46,787 bases of DNA from CAYLNK01 sp964384675 (GTDB lineage Bacteria; Acidobacteriota; Thermoanaerobaculia; UBA5066): positions 1-46,787 of the forward strand of contig CAYLNK010000010.1 of NCBI GenBank assembly GCA_964384675.1. Reading direction: 5' to 3'. How positions within the stretch are numbered: the first letter of the stretch is position 1; each line of letters starts with the position of its first letter. The notes under the pieces are model-generated. The model was not told the DNA's origin and did no database searches. It was given only the letters and a program-made list of their open reading frames with translations. The translations under genes and the position numbers were made by a program. Of this stretch, positions 9,540-19,152 are shown one piece after another.

Positions 9540-10715
9540 ATGGAAGACCTCACCGCCCTCCGAAAGCGCATCGACGACACCGACCGGGAGATCCTGGAGA
9601 AGCTCCGGGACCGCCTCCGGCACGTCCAGGAAGTGGGCCGCCTCAAGGCGACGAGCGCGCCGTTCCTCCGGGACGAAGAGCGTGAGGCGGCGCTGCTGCG
9701 GCGGATCGAGGAGATCGCCAGGGAGCTGGGACTCGACCCGTTCCGCTGCGTCGAGATCTTCCGCGAGATCATCGCGATGTCGCTCAAGGCCCAGGAGGAG
9801 GCGTTCCTGGACCGGCGCACCGCCGAGCGGGCCGCGGCGAACGTCCACCGGGTCTCGTTCCAGGGGGTCGAAGGGGCCTACAGCCACATCGCGGCGCGGA
9901 AGTACTTCAGCGGCGACCCGTCGATGGAGTACGCCGGCTTCCCCACGTTCGCCGCCGCTCTGCGCGAGGCCGAGGAGGGGAACGCCGGCTACGCCCTCCT
10001 GCCGATCGAGAACACGACCGCCGGCTCGATCAACGAGACGTACGACCTCCTCCGCTCGACCGCCCTCCGGATCGTGGGAGAGGAGGTGCTGCCCGTGCGG
10101 CACTGTCTCCTCGGCCAGCCGGGCGTCGAGCCGCCGTCGCTCCGGCGGATCCTCTCGCACCCGCAGGCGCTCGCGCAGTGCTCTCGCTTCCTCGCGGCTC
10201 TGCCCGACGCGACCGCGATCGCTTTCGGCGACACGGCCGACGCCGCCCGCCACGTCGCGGAGCGGGGCGATCGCGCGGAGGCGGCCATCGCGTCGGAGGA
10301 GGCGGCGACGCGGTACGGACTCTCGATCCTGGCCCGCGACCTCGCGGACCAGGCGGAGAACTGGACGCGCTTCGTCGTGGTGTCCGCCGTCGCGCTCGTG
10401 CCCGACCCCCGGATCCCGGCGAAGACGTCGCTCGTCCTGGCGACGCCGCACCGGCACGGCGCGCTCGCGCACTGCCTGAACGTGCTGGCGGAGCACGGCC
10501 TCAACCTGACCAAGCTCGAATCGCGCCCCGTGCCGCGGGAGCCGTTCGAGTACCTGTTCTACGTCGACTTCGAGGGAGCGCTCGCCGAGCCCGACGCCGC
10601 GCGCGCCGTCGCTCTCCTCACCCGCGAGTGCCCGTACCTGAAGGTGCTGGGCTCGTATCCGGCGCGGACCACCGAGCGCGGCCGCGTCGATCGGCTGAAG
10701 GGACGGTCCTCGTGA
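9540..10715 (+). CDS. pheA: bifunctional chorismate mutase / prephenate dehydratase (P-protein)
   Basis: This 391-residue protein converts chorismate to prephenate and then to phenylpyruvate, the committed route to phenylalanine, in the cytoplasm. Residues 1-90 are an AroQ-type helical chorismate mutase (LRKRIDDTDREILEKL at the start). Residues 103-285 are the prephenate dehydratase domain with PIENTTAGSI (155-164) and the catalytic TRF motif (276-278). The C-terminal ACT domain carries LTKLESRP (323-330), the phenylalanine-binding ESRP signature, so end-product inhibition is expected. Length and domain order match the bacterial P-protein. The ATG is preceded by a strong GGGAGG ribosome-binding site. 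It lies 67 bp upstream of a DAHP synthase gene on the same strand, giving an aromatic amino acid mini-operon. Confidence 0.95.
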   Translation: MEDLTALRKRIDDTDREILEKLRDRLRHVQEVGRLKATSAPFLRDEEREAALLRRIEEIARELGLDPFRCVEIFREIIAMSLKAQEEAFLDRRTAERAAANVHRVSFQGVEGAYSHIAARKYFSGDPSMEYAGFPTFAAALREAEEGNAGYALLPIENTTAGSINETYDLLRSTALRIVGEEVLPVRHCLLGQPGVEPPSLRRILSHPQALAQCSRFLAALPDATAIAFGDTADAARHVAERGDRAEAAIASEEAATRYGLSILARDLADQAENWTRFVVVSAVALVPDPRIPAKTSLVLATPHRHGALAHCLNVLAEHGLNLTKLESRPVPREPFEYLFYVDFEGALAEPDAARAVALLTRECPYLKVLGSYPARTTERGRVDRLKGRSS

Positions 10716-10782
10716 ACCGAGACGTGAGCGAAGCGAACGGAAGGTACGTGCGGGAGGGCGGGAGCGAAGCCCCGCGCTCACG

Positions 10783-11919
10783 ATGATAGTCCTCCTCGAC
10801 TCCACGCTTCCCGACGATTCCCCCGAGCGGCGCGAGGTGCTCGACACCCTGCGCGCTCTCCCCGGCATCGAGGCGCGCGTCCACGAGGTGCGCGGCACGC
10901 TGCAGACGCTCACCGAGGTCTACCTCATCGGCGACACCAAGCGCCTCGCGATCGAGGACATCGCGGCGCTCCCCGGCGTGGAGCGCGTCGTGCGGGTCTC
11001 CGAGGAGTACCGCGTGCTGGGCCGGCACAAGGACGACCGCCGCGCGAGCGGCTTCGCCTACAACGGCGTCTCGTTCACGCAGGAGAACCTGAACGTCTTC
11101 GCCGGGCTCTGCGCGGCCGACACGCCGGAGAACCTCGAGACGGTCTTCCGCGCGCTCTCGGAGCACGGTCAGGTCTGCACCCGCGTCGGGGCGTACAAGC
11201 CGCGCACGAACCCGTATTCGTTCCAGGGCCACGGCAAGGAGTGCCTCCCGTGGGTCTTCGAGCTGGCCGGCAAGTACGGCATCCGCGTCATCGCGATGGA
11301 GGTGACGCACGAGAGCCACGTCGACGAGGTCGCGGAGTGCCTGAGGCAGACCGGCGACCCCACCGGAGTGATGCTCCAGATCGGGACGCGCAACGTTCAG
11401 AACTTCGAGCTGCTGAAGGCCGTCGGCAGGCAGGCGCGCTTCCCGGTGCTCTTCAAGCGCGGCTTCGGCATCACGCTGAACGAATCGCTCAACGCGGCGG
11501 AGTACCTGGCGAGCGAGGGGAAGGGCGAGATCGTGTTCTGCCTCCGCGGCCTGAAGACGAACCTGGGCGATCCGCACCGGAACCTCGTCGACTTCTCACA
11601 CGTGCCGGTCGTCAAGCGGCTGACACGGATGCCGGTCTGCGTCGATCCGTCGCACTCGGTCGGGTCGCGCGACCGCGCGCCGGACGGCATCTTCGACCTG
11701 ATGCACGTGACCGCTCAGGGGGTGGCGGCGGGCGCCAACATGGTGCTGGTCGACGTCCACCCGAACCCCGCACGCGCGCTCGTGGACGGGCCGCAGGCGC
11801 TCCTCCTCCACGAGCTTCCGTGGTTCCTCGAGGACGTGGCGCTGGCGCGGGAGTGCTGGGAGAAGCGGCGCGAGCTGGCGCTCCGGCGCGCCACACCGGC
11901 CTCCTCCGCCGCCGCGTAG
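10783..11919 (+). CDS. aroF: 3-deoxy-7-phosphoheptulonate synthase (type I-beta-like DAHP synthase)
   Basis: This 378-residue enzyme condenses PEP and erythrose 4-phosphate in the first step of the shikimate pathway. Residues 1-75 form the ferredoxin-like regulatory domain found on the Thermotoga-type enzyme (MIVLLDS..., VYLIGDT, ALPGVERVV). The barrel has GAYKPRTNPYSFQG (136-149), IGTRNVQNFELLKAVG (200-215), LFKRG (223-227) and CVDPSHSVGSRD (286-297). Candidate metal ligands are Cys110, His291 and Asp335. Two positions are unusual: the usual GPC around the ligand cysteine reads GLC, and the glutamate of the EVHP motif is Asp324 (VDVHPNP). It may be a divergent subfamily but remains a DAHP synthase by overall motifs. 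Its stop lies 5 bp from the stop of the convergent gene. The upstream pheA suggests co-expression for phenylalanine synthesis. Confidence 0.88.
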   Translation: MIVLLDSTLPDDSPERREVLDTLRALPGIEARVHEVRGTLQTLTEVYLIGDTKRLAIEDIAALPGVERVVRVSEEYRVLGRHKDDRRASGFAYNGVSFTQENLNVFAGLCAADTPENLETVFRALSEHGQVCTRVGAYKPRTNPYSFQGHGKECLPWVFELAGKYGIRVIAMEVTHESHVDEVAECLRQTGDPTGVMLQIGTRNVQNFELLKAVGRQARFPVLFKRGFGITLNESLNAAEYLASEGKGEIVFCLRGLKTNLGDPHRNLVDFSHVPVVKRLTRMPVCVDPSHSVGSRDRAPDGIFDLMHVTAQGVAAGANMVLVDVHPNPARALVDGPQALLLHELPWFLEDVALARECWEKRRELALRRATPASSAAA

Positions 11920-11924
11920 GAGAG

Positions 11925-12521
11925 CTACTCGCCGTCGAAGGTGACGAGATTCACCGGCGTCCCGGCGGGACGGAGGATCAGGTCGTCGAAGTTGGCGACC
12001 AGGGTTCCGCCGGCCTCGACCTTCGACGGGTACGCCACGAACTGCGCGCTCAGGGCATTCGCCGGTGCGACGGAGCTGAGCTCGGAGAGGGCCACCCAGG
12101 CGTTCAGCGTGGCCGTGGAGCGGCGCGGCTGGCCTCCGACCGTGGCACCCGCGCAGCTCGCCGCCGCGTACCAGCGGAGGCCGATCTCCGCCGTTCCGGT
12201 ACGGTCCTGGCCGGTGGGGATGAACGCCTTGCCGAGGTAGTCGTAGGAGGCGCCTCCGGTGATCCCGTTGACGCACTGGGCGACGCCGGCGCCATTGCTC
12301 GCGCCGGCCGACACGTTGCTGATGGCGATCGATCCCGAGGCACCCGAGCCGTTCGCGTCGTTGGTGCTGAACGCCGTGGTGGCCGCGGCACTCTCGGCCG
12401 GCCAGCCGGTGAGGTTCGTCGCGAAGGAGCCGTTCGTCAGCTGGTTCTGCGCGAGGGCCGGAGGAGCGCCCAGGAGCAGGAAGCCCACGCAGAGAAAGCC
12501 ACCGGCGGCGAGACGGTTCAT
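11925..12521 (-). CDS. small secreted protein with carbohydrate-binding-module-like fold
   Basis: A 198-residue exported protein. I chose the ATG at 12521 because GGAGGG lies five bases upstream and a signal peptide follows immediately (MNRLAAGGFLCVGFLLLG, cleavage after ALA). The longer frame adds 13 arginine-rich residues without a ribosome-binding site. The mature part begins NQLTNGSFATNLTGW, typical of CBM4_9/discoidin-like jelly-roll domains that begin with N.G.FE..L..W. It ends with an aspartate pair (NFDDLIL), also usual in these folds. No catalytic motif is seen, so carbohydrate binding is only a fold-based inference. It is the last gene of a minus-strand group after the dioxygenase-like and YceI genes (48 bp after yceI). 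Confidence 0.7.
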   Translation of the reverse strand: MNRLAAGGFLCVGFLLLGAPPALAQNQLTNGSFATNLTGWPAESAAATTAFSTNDANGSGASGSIAISNVSAGASNGAGVAQCVNGITGGASYDYLGKAFIPTGQDRTGTAEIGLRWYAAASCAGATVGGQPRRSTATLNAWVALSELSSVAPANALSAQFVAYPSKVEAGGTLVANFDDLILRPAGTPVNLVTFDGE

Positions 12522-12569
12522 GTCGACCCTCCGACGGAAACGGTAGCGCAGCGTCGGCACGAGGCGGTG

Positions 12570-13148
12570 CTACCGGCTCGCGGCAACCGCCAGCCTGACC
12601 TGTAGCTCCTTCGCCAGCAAGGTCCCGCTGGCGTCGCCGACACCGTGGGCGGTCCGATCGACGTTGAACGTCGTCTCGAAACCGATGAGGTCCCCTTCGG
12701 AGCCGGCCCGGCCGCGCCCGGTCAGTCGGACCGGCACCATCACCCGGCGCGTCACGCCTCGGATGGTCAGATCGCCGGTGACGTCGAAGAGGCCGCCCTC
12801 GCGCGGTCTCACCTGGCGGGACGTGAACGTCATGCGCGGATATCGGCCCGTGAAGAGGAGCCCCTCGGAGCGGATCGCGCGATCCCGGCCCGCGACCCCT
12901 GTATCGACCGAGGCCGTTCCGATCTCGATCTCGACGGACGAACGCTCGGGCTTCTCGTCGTCGACGACGATCCGGCCCTTCACGTCGGGGAAGCGCCCGT
13001 GCTCCCGGAAGACGCCCCACTTGACGATCGTGAAGGAGACCTCGCTGTCGCCGGGGCGGACCGTGTAGACGAGCGACTCGGCCGGCGCCGTCCCGGCTCC
13101 CAGCGTGGCGAGTAGGAGGAAGCGAACGCAGAGCCTGCGGATCGACAT
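12570..13148 (-). CDS. YceI family periplasmic lipid/isoprenoid-binding protein
   Basis: A 192-residue protein with an N-terminal signal peptide (LCVRFLLLATLGAGTAPAES) followed by a complete YceI lipocalin-like beta-barrel. Family hallmarks are YTVRPGDSEVSFTIVKWG at the start, the stretch around GRFPDVKGRIVVD, FTGRYPRMTFTS, and GDLTIRGVTRRVMVPV. YceI proteins bind polyisoprenoid or other amphiphilic ligands in the periplasm; the ligand here cannot be read from sequence. The ATG has AAGGAG about seven bases upstream. The gene starts 13 bp after the stop of the intradiol dioxygenase-like gene, so the two are very likely co-transcribed. Confidence 0.9.
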   Translation of the reverse strand: MSIRRLCVRFLLLATLGAGTAPAESLVYTVRPGDSEVSFTIVKWGVFREHGRFPDVKGRIVVDDEKPERSSVEIEIGTASVDTGVAGRDRAIRSEGLLFTGRYPRMTFTSRQVRPREGGLFDVTGDLTIRGVTRRVMVPVRLTGRGRAGSEGDLIGFETTFNVDRTAHGVGDASGTLLAKELQVRLAVAASR

Positions 13149-13161
13149 CTCGGTCTCCTTC

Positions 13162-13785
13162 TCAGGCGAGGCCGCAGCCGTCGAGGCCGTGACGTGTCTC
13201 GAGCGTGTCGCCGGTCGGCTTCAGCCGGAGGTCGTGCGTGGCGTGGAGCCCGTCGGCTCGCTTCTCGAGCGGACGGACGTACGCGAACGGACCGAGGGCG
13301 GCCGAGCGGCGGCGGACCTCCTCCGTGACGAGCGGGTCGTCCTCGAAGTTGAGGTCGGTCCCCCATTGCGGCGGCACACCGGGACCCCAGAGCTGCGTGT
13401 GGATGTGCGCGGGGATCCGGCGTCCGGGGTAGGGCGCCGGACGGATCGTCACGTACAGATAGCGGCCGTCGGGGCCGGTCCGCATCCAGCCGCGCAAGCG
13501 GGGCTTCGTCGCGAGGCCCCAGGCGTAGGCGCCCTGCGCGTCCGTGTGGTAGGCGTACAGGACGACTCCGGCCGCGGGTGTGACGCCGTCGGCAGCGACC
13601 ACTCGTCCGGACACCGTGAGCCGCTCCCCGGGTTCTCCGGGCGGTGCGAGCGACGCGGACGACCCCGCGGTCGCGCAGGGGTCGGGCTCGCGCGTGGCAC
13701 CGGAGCGCGCGGCGCGAAGCGTCAGGACGGAGAACGCGCCCGTGACGAGCGAGCGGCGGGAGAGAGAGTTCGGGATTCCCGGCAT
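13162..13785 (-). CDS. Tat-exported intradiol ring-cleavage dioxygenase-like protein
   Basis: A 207-residue protein. The ATG at 13785 is preceded by GGAGG six bases away; the longer open frame upstream is antisense to the sigma-factor gene and is not coding. The N-terminus has a twin-arginine motif (SRRSLV, 9-14) and hydrophobic stretch, as is common for exported members of this family. The fold matches protocatechuate 3,4-dioxygenase. All four Fe(III) ligands are present: Tyr87 (DAQGAY), Tyr119 (APYPGRR), His127 and His129 (AHIHTQ). The substrate is unknown; catechol-like aromatics are the family rule. It is the first gene of a minus-strand trio with yceI and the secreted protein gene. It is divergent from the ECF sigma-factor gene across about 100 bp. 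Confidence 0.87.
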   Translation of the reverse strand: MPGIPNSLSRRSLVTGAFSVLTLRAARSGATREPDPCATAGSSASLAPPGEPGERLTVSGRVVAADGVTPAAGVVLYAYHTDAQGAYAWGLATKPRLRGWMRTGPDGRYLYVTIRPAPYPGRRIPAHIHTQLWGPGVPPQWGTDLNFEDDPLVTEEVRRRSAALGPFAYVRPLEKRADGLHATHDLRLKPTGDTLETRHGLDGCGLA

Positions 13786-13887
13786 CGTCGACCTCCAGTT
13801 GCTCGGAAGGGACGCGTCCCGGCGCTCCACCGTTAACGAGCCGATTTCCGGATAACGCTCGGGCCGCGAAAGGCGTCTACTCGACAG

Positions 13888-14394
13888 GTGGAGGTGCCGA
13901 TCGATGGGCTCGTCCGCGGCGCGAGGAACGGCGACGAGAGGTCGTTCGAGACCCTGTATCGCCGGTACTTCCGGCTGGTGCACGGGATTCTCCTCTCCCG
14001 CCTCCCGGCGGGCGCCGTCGACGACCTCTCCCAGGAGGTCTTCCTCCTCGCGTACTCGAGACTCGCCTCCCTGCGCGACGCCGCCGCCTTCGGGAGCTGG
14101 GTCGCGGCGATCGCGCGCAACCGGGCGGCCGACTGGCTGCGCGACCGGCAGCCGTTCGAGGAGCTCCCGCCGGACCTGGCGGCCCCGGAGTCGCGCGCGG
14201 CCGAAGCGCACGAGCTGCTGGCGATGATCCAGACGCTGCCCGAGGCGTACCGCGAACCGCTCACCCTGCGGCTCGTCGAGGGGCTCACCGGACCGGAGAT
14301 CGCCCTCCAGACGGGGCTGACCCCCGGCTCCGTCCGCGTGAACCTGCACCGGGGGATGAGCCAGCTGAGGGAGATGATGGGAGCGGGCCGATGA
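13888..14394 (+). CDS. ECF-type RNA polymerase sigma-70 factor
   Basis: A 168-residue sigma factor. Region 2 spans about residues 16-86 (RSFETLYRRYFRLVHGIL, DDLSQEVFLLAYSRL, WVAAIARNRAADWLR). Region 4 spans 107-163 (LPEAYREPLTLRLVEGLTGPEIA, then the helix-turn-helix LTPGSVRVNLHRG). No region 1.1 or 3 is present, as expected for ECF factors. The start is a GTG; GTG at 13888 and GTG at 13894 are both possible and neither has a clean ribosome-binding site. It overlaps the next gene by ATGA, so sigma and anti-sigma are translationally coupled. Divergent orientation to the exported dioxygenase/YceI genes makes those plausible targets, which is inference. Confidence 0.92.
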   Translation: MEVPIDGLVRGARNGDERSFETLYRRYFRLVHGILLSRLPAGAVDDLSQEVFLLAYSRLASLRDAAAFGSWVAAIARNRAADWLRDRQPFEELPPDLAAPESRAAEAHELLAMIQTLPEAYREPLTLRLVEGLTGPEIALQTGLTPGSVRVNLHRGMSQLREMMGAGR

Positions 14395-15404
14395 ACGGCG
14401 AGACCGGCGGGCAGGACGAGCGCGACTACCTGTGGGACGGCTCGGGCGAGCCCGATCCCGAGGTGACCCGGCTCGAAGAGCATCTTCGTCCGCTCCGGGG
14501 AGAGCCGGCGCCGATCGACCTCGCGAGCCTCCGTCGATTCAGGCCCCGGCCACGGTGGCCGCGCACCGTCGCGCGCCTCGCCGTGGCCGCGTCGCTGACC
14601 GCCGCGGCCACGTTCGTCCTCCTGCGGCTCGAGCCCGGCTCGTGGAGGGTGACGCGCCTTTCGGGGTCGCCACGCGTCGGTGGGGAGGCGATCGAGACGA
14701 CGGGACGGCTCCGGGTCGGAGGCTGGCTGGAGACGGACGCGGGCTCGCGCGCGAAGGTGCTGGTCGGATCGATCGGCCAGGTCGACCTCGAGCCGTCGAC
14801 GCGCGTGCGACTCCTGAAGACCGGCCGCGACGAGAAGCGGATCGAGCTGGAGCGCGGCACGATCCGGGCGCTGATCTCGGCGCCGCCGCGCCTCTTCCAG
14901 GTGTCGACGCGCGGCGCGGTGGCGGTGGACCTGGGCTGCGCGTACACGCTCACCGTGGACGAGTCGGGCCGGGGGCTCCTGCGCGTCGAATTCGGGTGGG
15001 TCTCGCTCGAGGACGACGGCCCGGGCCGCGAGTCGTACGTGCCGGCCGGCGCGGCGTGCCGGGTGGGTCCGGACGGGCCGGGCACGCCGTTCTTCCAGGA
15101 TGCGAGCCGGGCGTTACAGGAAGCGCTCGTGGTCGTGGACGCGGGAGGGCCGGGACGGGTGCCGGCGCTGGAGCGGTTGATCGCCGAGGCGCGCGAGCGG
15201 GACGCGCTCACCCTCCTCGCGCTCCTGTCGAGGTCCGGGGGCGAGGAGCGCGCCCGGCTCTACGACGGCCTCGCCCGGCTGTCCCCTCCGCCTTCCGGCG
15301 TGACCCGCGAGGCGGTGCTCGGCGGGAGCCGGGGCGCGATCGACGTCTGGTGGCGGGCGCTCGGGCTGGGCGAGATCAAGTGGTGGCGGGTGGGACGACG
15401 ATAG
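14391..15404 (+). CDS. FecR-type membrane anti-sigma factor
   Basis: A 337-residue single-pass protein. The cytoplasmic N-terminus has the anti-sigma signature DYLWDGSGEPDPEVTRLE (12-29), followed by one transmembrane helix at about 61-80 (ARLAVAASLTAAATFVLL). The periplasmic part (85-225) is a FecR domain (GGWLETDAGSRAKVLVG, VDLEPSTRVRLL, ELERGTIRALISAPPRLF, VDLGCAYTLTV). A helical C-terminal tail follows. Such proteins hold the partner ECF factor at the membrane until an envelope signal arrives. The ATG overlaps the sigma-factor stop (ATGA). No TonB-dependent receptor is nearby, so the signal is not necessarily iron. Confidence 0.88.
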   Translation: MNGETGGQDERDYLWDGSGEPDPEVTRLEEHLRPLRGEPAPIDLASLRRFRPRPRWPRTVARLAVAASLTAAATFVLLRLEPGSWRVTRLSGSPRVGGEAIETTGRLRVGGWLETDAGSRAKVLVGSIGQVDLEPSTRVRLLKTGRDEKRIELERGTIRALISAPPRLFQVSTRGAVAVDLGCAYTLTVDESGRGLLRVEFGWVSLEDDGPGRESYVPAGAACRVGPDGPGTPFFQDASRALQEALVVVDAGGPGRVPALERLIAEARERDALTLLALLSRSGGEERARLYDGLARLSPPPSGVTREAVLGGSRGAIDVWWRALGLGEIKWWRVGRR

Positions 15405-15489
15405 CCCGCGAGGCGCTCCCGACTGCGACGAGACGACAACGCCGGATGCGAGTCGTGGCCCGCTAGCGAGGAATCTGAAGCGGATGCGA

Positions 15490-16126
15490 CGGTGATCGGC
15501 GTCGAGACCAAGCGCGTCGAGCCTCTTGCCGATAGCGGAAAGCGTCGTGGGGCAGGCGGCGACCGTCGAGACCGAGCGCTTCAGCAGCATCACGAAGGAG
15601 AGGACGTCGTCGTAGCGCTTCGCGCGGATCGCGTTCCGGAGGTGCGGCGCGAGGAGCGCGAGGAGGGACCTCTGGAACGACGTGAACCTGGGCTGCAGAG
15701 GACGAGCCCCGCCTCCACGGTCTTGCCGAGCCCCACGCCGTCGGCGTGGAGAAGGCGTGGCCGGCTCATCCGGAGCGCACGCATCACCGGGACGAGCTGA
15801 TACGGCTGGAGACGCAGACGCCCGGGCTGCGCGGCCTGGAACTCGGTCGGGCTCAGCGCCTGGTCCAGCAGGAAGGCCTGGTGGTAGACCCGCCAGTCGG
15901 CCAGCGCGCCCGCCTTGCCGGGTCGCAGCTCCGACCGGAGCGCCTCGATCGATTCGAGGGGTATCAGGAAGTCGCGCTCGACCCCGCGCAGGGCTCCCTC
16001 GAGGCAGCGGAGCCGGTAGAGGACCTGGGTGCCGGCGGGGCGTGTGTGGACGACCTCCCAGGGCAACCCGCGCGCCACGACGCGAGCTCCGGGCAGGAGC
16101 TCGGACGTCGGCGCCGCGGCGCTCAC
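15490..16126 (-). pseudogene. decayed SNF2/RapA-type helicase (DrmD-like) remnant
   Basis: Starting at a GTG that overlaps the Fic stop codon (GTGA), the frame encodes a helicase N-terminus: SELLPGARVVARGLPWEVV, then ALRGVERDFLIPLESIEALR, then the Walker A region HADGVGLGKTVEAGLVLC. At about 15696 homology in this frame stops. In another frame the sequence resumes with FTSFQRSLLALLAPHLRNAI and YDDVLSFVMLLKRSVSTVAAC, which looks like a segment lying well downstream in such helicases. The remnant therefore carries an internal deletion plus a frameshift. Similarity fades near 15490, just past the FecR gene. The intact family has about 1000 residues and includes DrmD of the DISARM anti-phage system; the DrmD assignment is from memory of motifs and is tentative. 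Confidence 0.7.
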
Positions 16127-17277
16127 GGCTTCAGCTCTCCGAAGATCCGGAGGTAGGGGTCGAACCGGAAGACGCGGTTCCGCGCGTGCCCGGTGATCTC
16201 CTTCAGCAGCCCTATTCGCTCGAACTCTGCCACGAGGTCGTTCGCCACGGGGAAGCTCCGGTCGATCGCTTCCTTGACGGTCGCGACCGTGACGATCGGC
16301 TTTCGGAAGAGGTGATCCAGGAGCGTCATCCCGATCGTCGAGCCCTGGAGCTGCTTGCTGACGAGCGAGCGATGCTCCTCCCGCAGCCGTTGAATCCGAC
16401 GGGCTGTCTCCGTGCCATCCCTGGAGACATCCCGGACTCCTTCCAGGAAGAACTTGATCCAACCTTCGAAGTCTCCGCGCTCTCGGACCGCCTGGAGCCT
16501 CGTGTAGTACTCGTCCCGACGCTGCTTGAAGAACCAGGAGAGGTAGAGCGTCGGCTTCCGGAGAATGCCTCGCTCGCACAGAAGGAACGTGATGAGGAGT
16601 CGACCGACGCGACCGTTCCCGTCGGAAAACGGATGGATCGTCTCGAACTGAGCGTGGACGAGGGCGACCTTGACGAGAACGGGAATCGGCCGCTCGTCAT
16701 GAAGGTAGAGCTCCAGCTTCCCCATCGCGTCGATCGTTTCCGACGGCGGCGGGGGTACGAATGCGGCGTCCGTGAGCGTGGATCCCGGGGAGCCGATCCA
16801 GTTCTGGAACCTCTTGAACTCCCCTGGCTGTCGCTCGTGGCCTCGGGTGCCGGTCAGGAGCTTCTCGTGGATCTCCCGGATCAGCCGATTCGACAGAGGA
16901 AGGGTAGAGAGCCGCTCCAGGCCTAGTTTCATCGCCTGTACGTAGTTGGAGACCTCGTCTACATCCTTCGGGAGCTCACCCTTTCGGACCTTCGCCTCGT
17001 GCTCCAGAAGCTCTTCCATTGACGTCTGTGTGCCCTCGATCTGGGAGGAGAGCACTGCTTCCTTCCGAACGTACATCGTCACGAATAGGTCTGGGTTCGG
17101 AAGGAGCTCCGTGGCGGCGTCGAGACGCGCGAGGTCCCGATCGGCCTCGGAGAGCAGCGCCCAGAGCGCTTCGTCGAATCGAATCGGTGGATCGGGCGGA
17201 AGCGGGTTAGGAATGAAGGCGCGATATCTCGTAGGCTGCGTGACGTATCGACCGGCGCGCGTCGAGGGCGTGCTCAC
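16123..17277 (-). CDS. Fic family protein (AMPylase-type, class II inhibitory motif)
   Basis: A 384-residue protein starting at a GTG. It carries the full Fic active-site motif HPFSDGNGRVGR (215-226) with catalytic His215. An N-terminal inhibitory helix motif SSQIEG lies at 77-82, in which Glu81 would obstruct ATP binding, as in class II Fic proteins. A C-terminal winged-helix-like region (about 300-384; TVATVKEAIDRSFPVANDLV) follows the Fic core, the common architecture of the large stand-alone Fic family. Expected activity is transfer of AMP to a hydroxyl side chain of an unknown target. It is translationally coupled to the helicase pseudogene downstream. Its GC content is visibly lower than that of neighbouring genes, which together with the decayed partner suggests horizontal acquisition. 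Confidence 0.93.
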   Translation of the reverse strand: MSTPSTRAGRYVTQPTRYRAFIPNPLPPDPPIRFDEALWALLSEADRDLARLDAATELLPNPDLFVTMYVRKEAVLSSQIEGTQTSMEELLEHEAKVRKGELPKDVDEVSNYVQAMKLGLERLSTLPLSNRLIREIHEKLLTGTRGHERQPGEFKRFQNWIGSPGSTLTDAAFVPPPPSETIDAMGKLELYLHDERPIPVLVKVALVHAQFETIHPFSDGNGRVGRLLITFLLCERGILRKPTLYLSWFFKQRRDEYYTRLQAVRERGDFEGWIKFFLEGVRDVSRDGTETARRIQRLREEHRSLVSKQLQGSTIGMTLLDHLFRKPIVTVATVKEAIDRSFPVANDLVAEFERIGLLKEITGHARNRVFRFDPYLRIFGELKP

Positions 17278-17371
17278 CGATCAACCGCTGAACTAAGGCG
17301 CCTGATAACAAGGGGGGTGGCCACGGCGCCATATTAAGGCAAATCGACGCCTCGCTTAAACAACGAAGCGA

Positions 17372-17394
17372 TTTCCTGTTGGACTGACAGGAAA
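17372..17394. other. short inverted repeat near the end of the groEL transcript
   Basis: TTTCCTGT (17372-17379) and ACAGGAAA (17387-17394) form a perfect 8-bp stem with a seven-base loop. It lies next to the terminator hairpin and overlaps its T-run, and could back up termination or act for the opposite strand. Nearby GAAGCGATT occurs twice (17365 and 17425) as a short direct repeat. The role is unknown. Confidence 0.4.
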
Positions 17395-17417
17395 AGGGCC
17401 GCCCGAACGGGCGGCCC
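17392..17417 (-). terminator. intrinsic terminator of groESL (distal hairpin)
   Basis: GGGCCGCCC at 17396-17404 pairs perfectly with GGGCGGCCC at 17409-17417 around a GAAC loop. Read on the minus strand the stem is followed at once by TTTTCC. This is a good factor-independent terminator about 65 bp past the groEL stop. Confidence 0.75.
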
Positions 17418-17446
17418 GAACAAGGAAGCGATTGCTGTGGGAGGGG

Positions 17447-17477
17447 CGTGGGGAGGCCCGGCTCGGGCCTCCCCACG
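17447..17477 (-). terminator. strong hairpin directly after groEL
   Basis: CGTGGGGAGGCCCG and CGGGCCTCCCCACG form a perfect 14-bp stem with a three-base loop, five bases after the groEL stop codon. There is no T-run behind it on the minus strand, so it may stabilise the 3' end of the mRNA or slow polymerase ahead of the distal terminator. Confidence 0.6.
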
Positions 17478-17482
17478 GAATT

Positions 17483-19126
<1,644 letters not shown>

Positions 19127-19152
19127 TTCTCTGACCTCTTCCTTGCTTTCGC

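Noticed and set aside
13786..14349. Upstream extension of the dioxygenase reading frame to 395 codons
   Set aside because: The extension is antisense to the sigma-factor gene; the internal ATG at 13785 has a strong ribosome-binding site and starts a Tat signal.
17278..17320. A tRNA-like start upstream of the Fic gene on the minus strand (GGCGCCTTAGTTCAGCGG)
   Set aside because: The D-stem does not pair and no anticodon or T-arm follows, so it is not a tRNA and not a supported attachment site.
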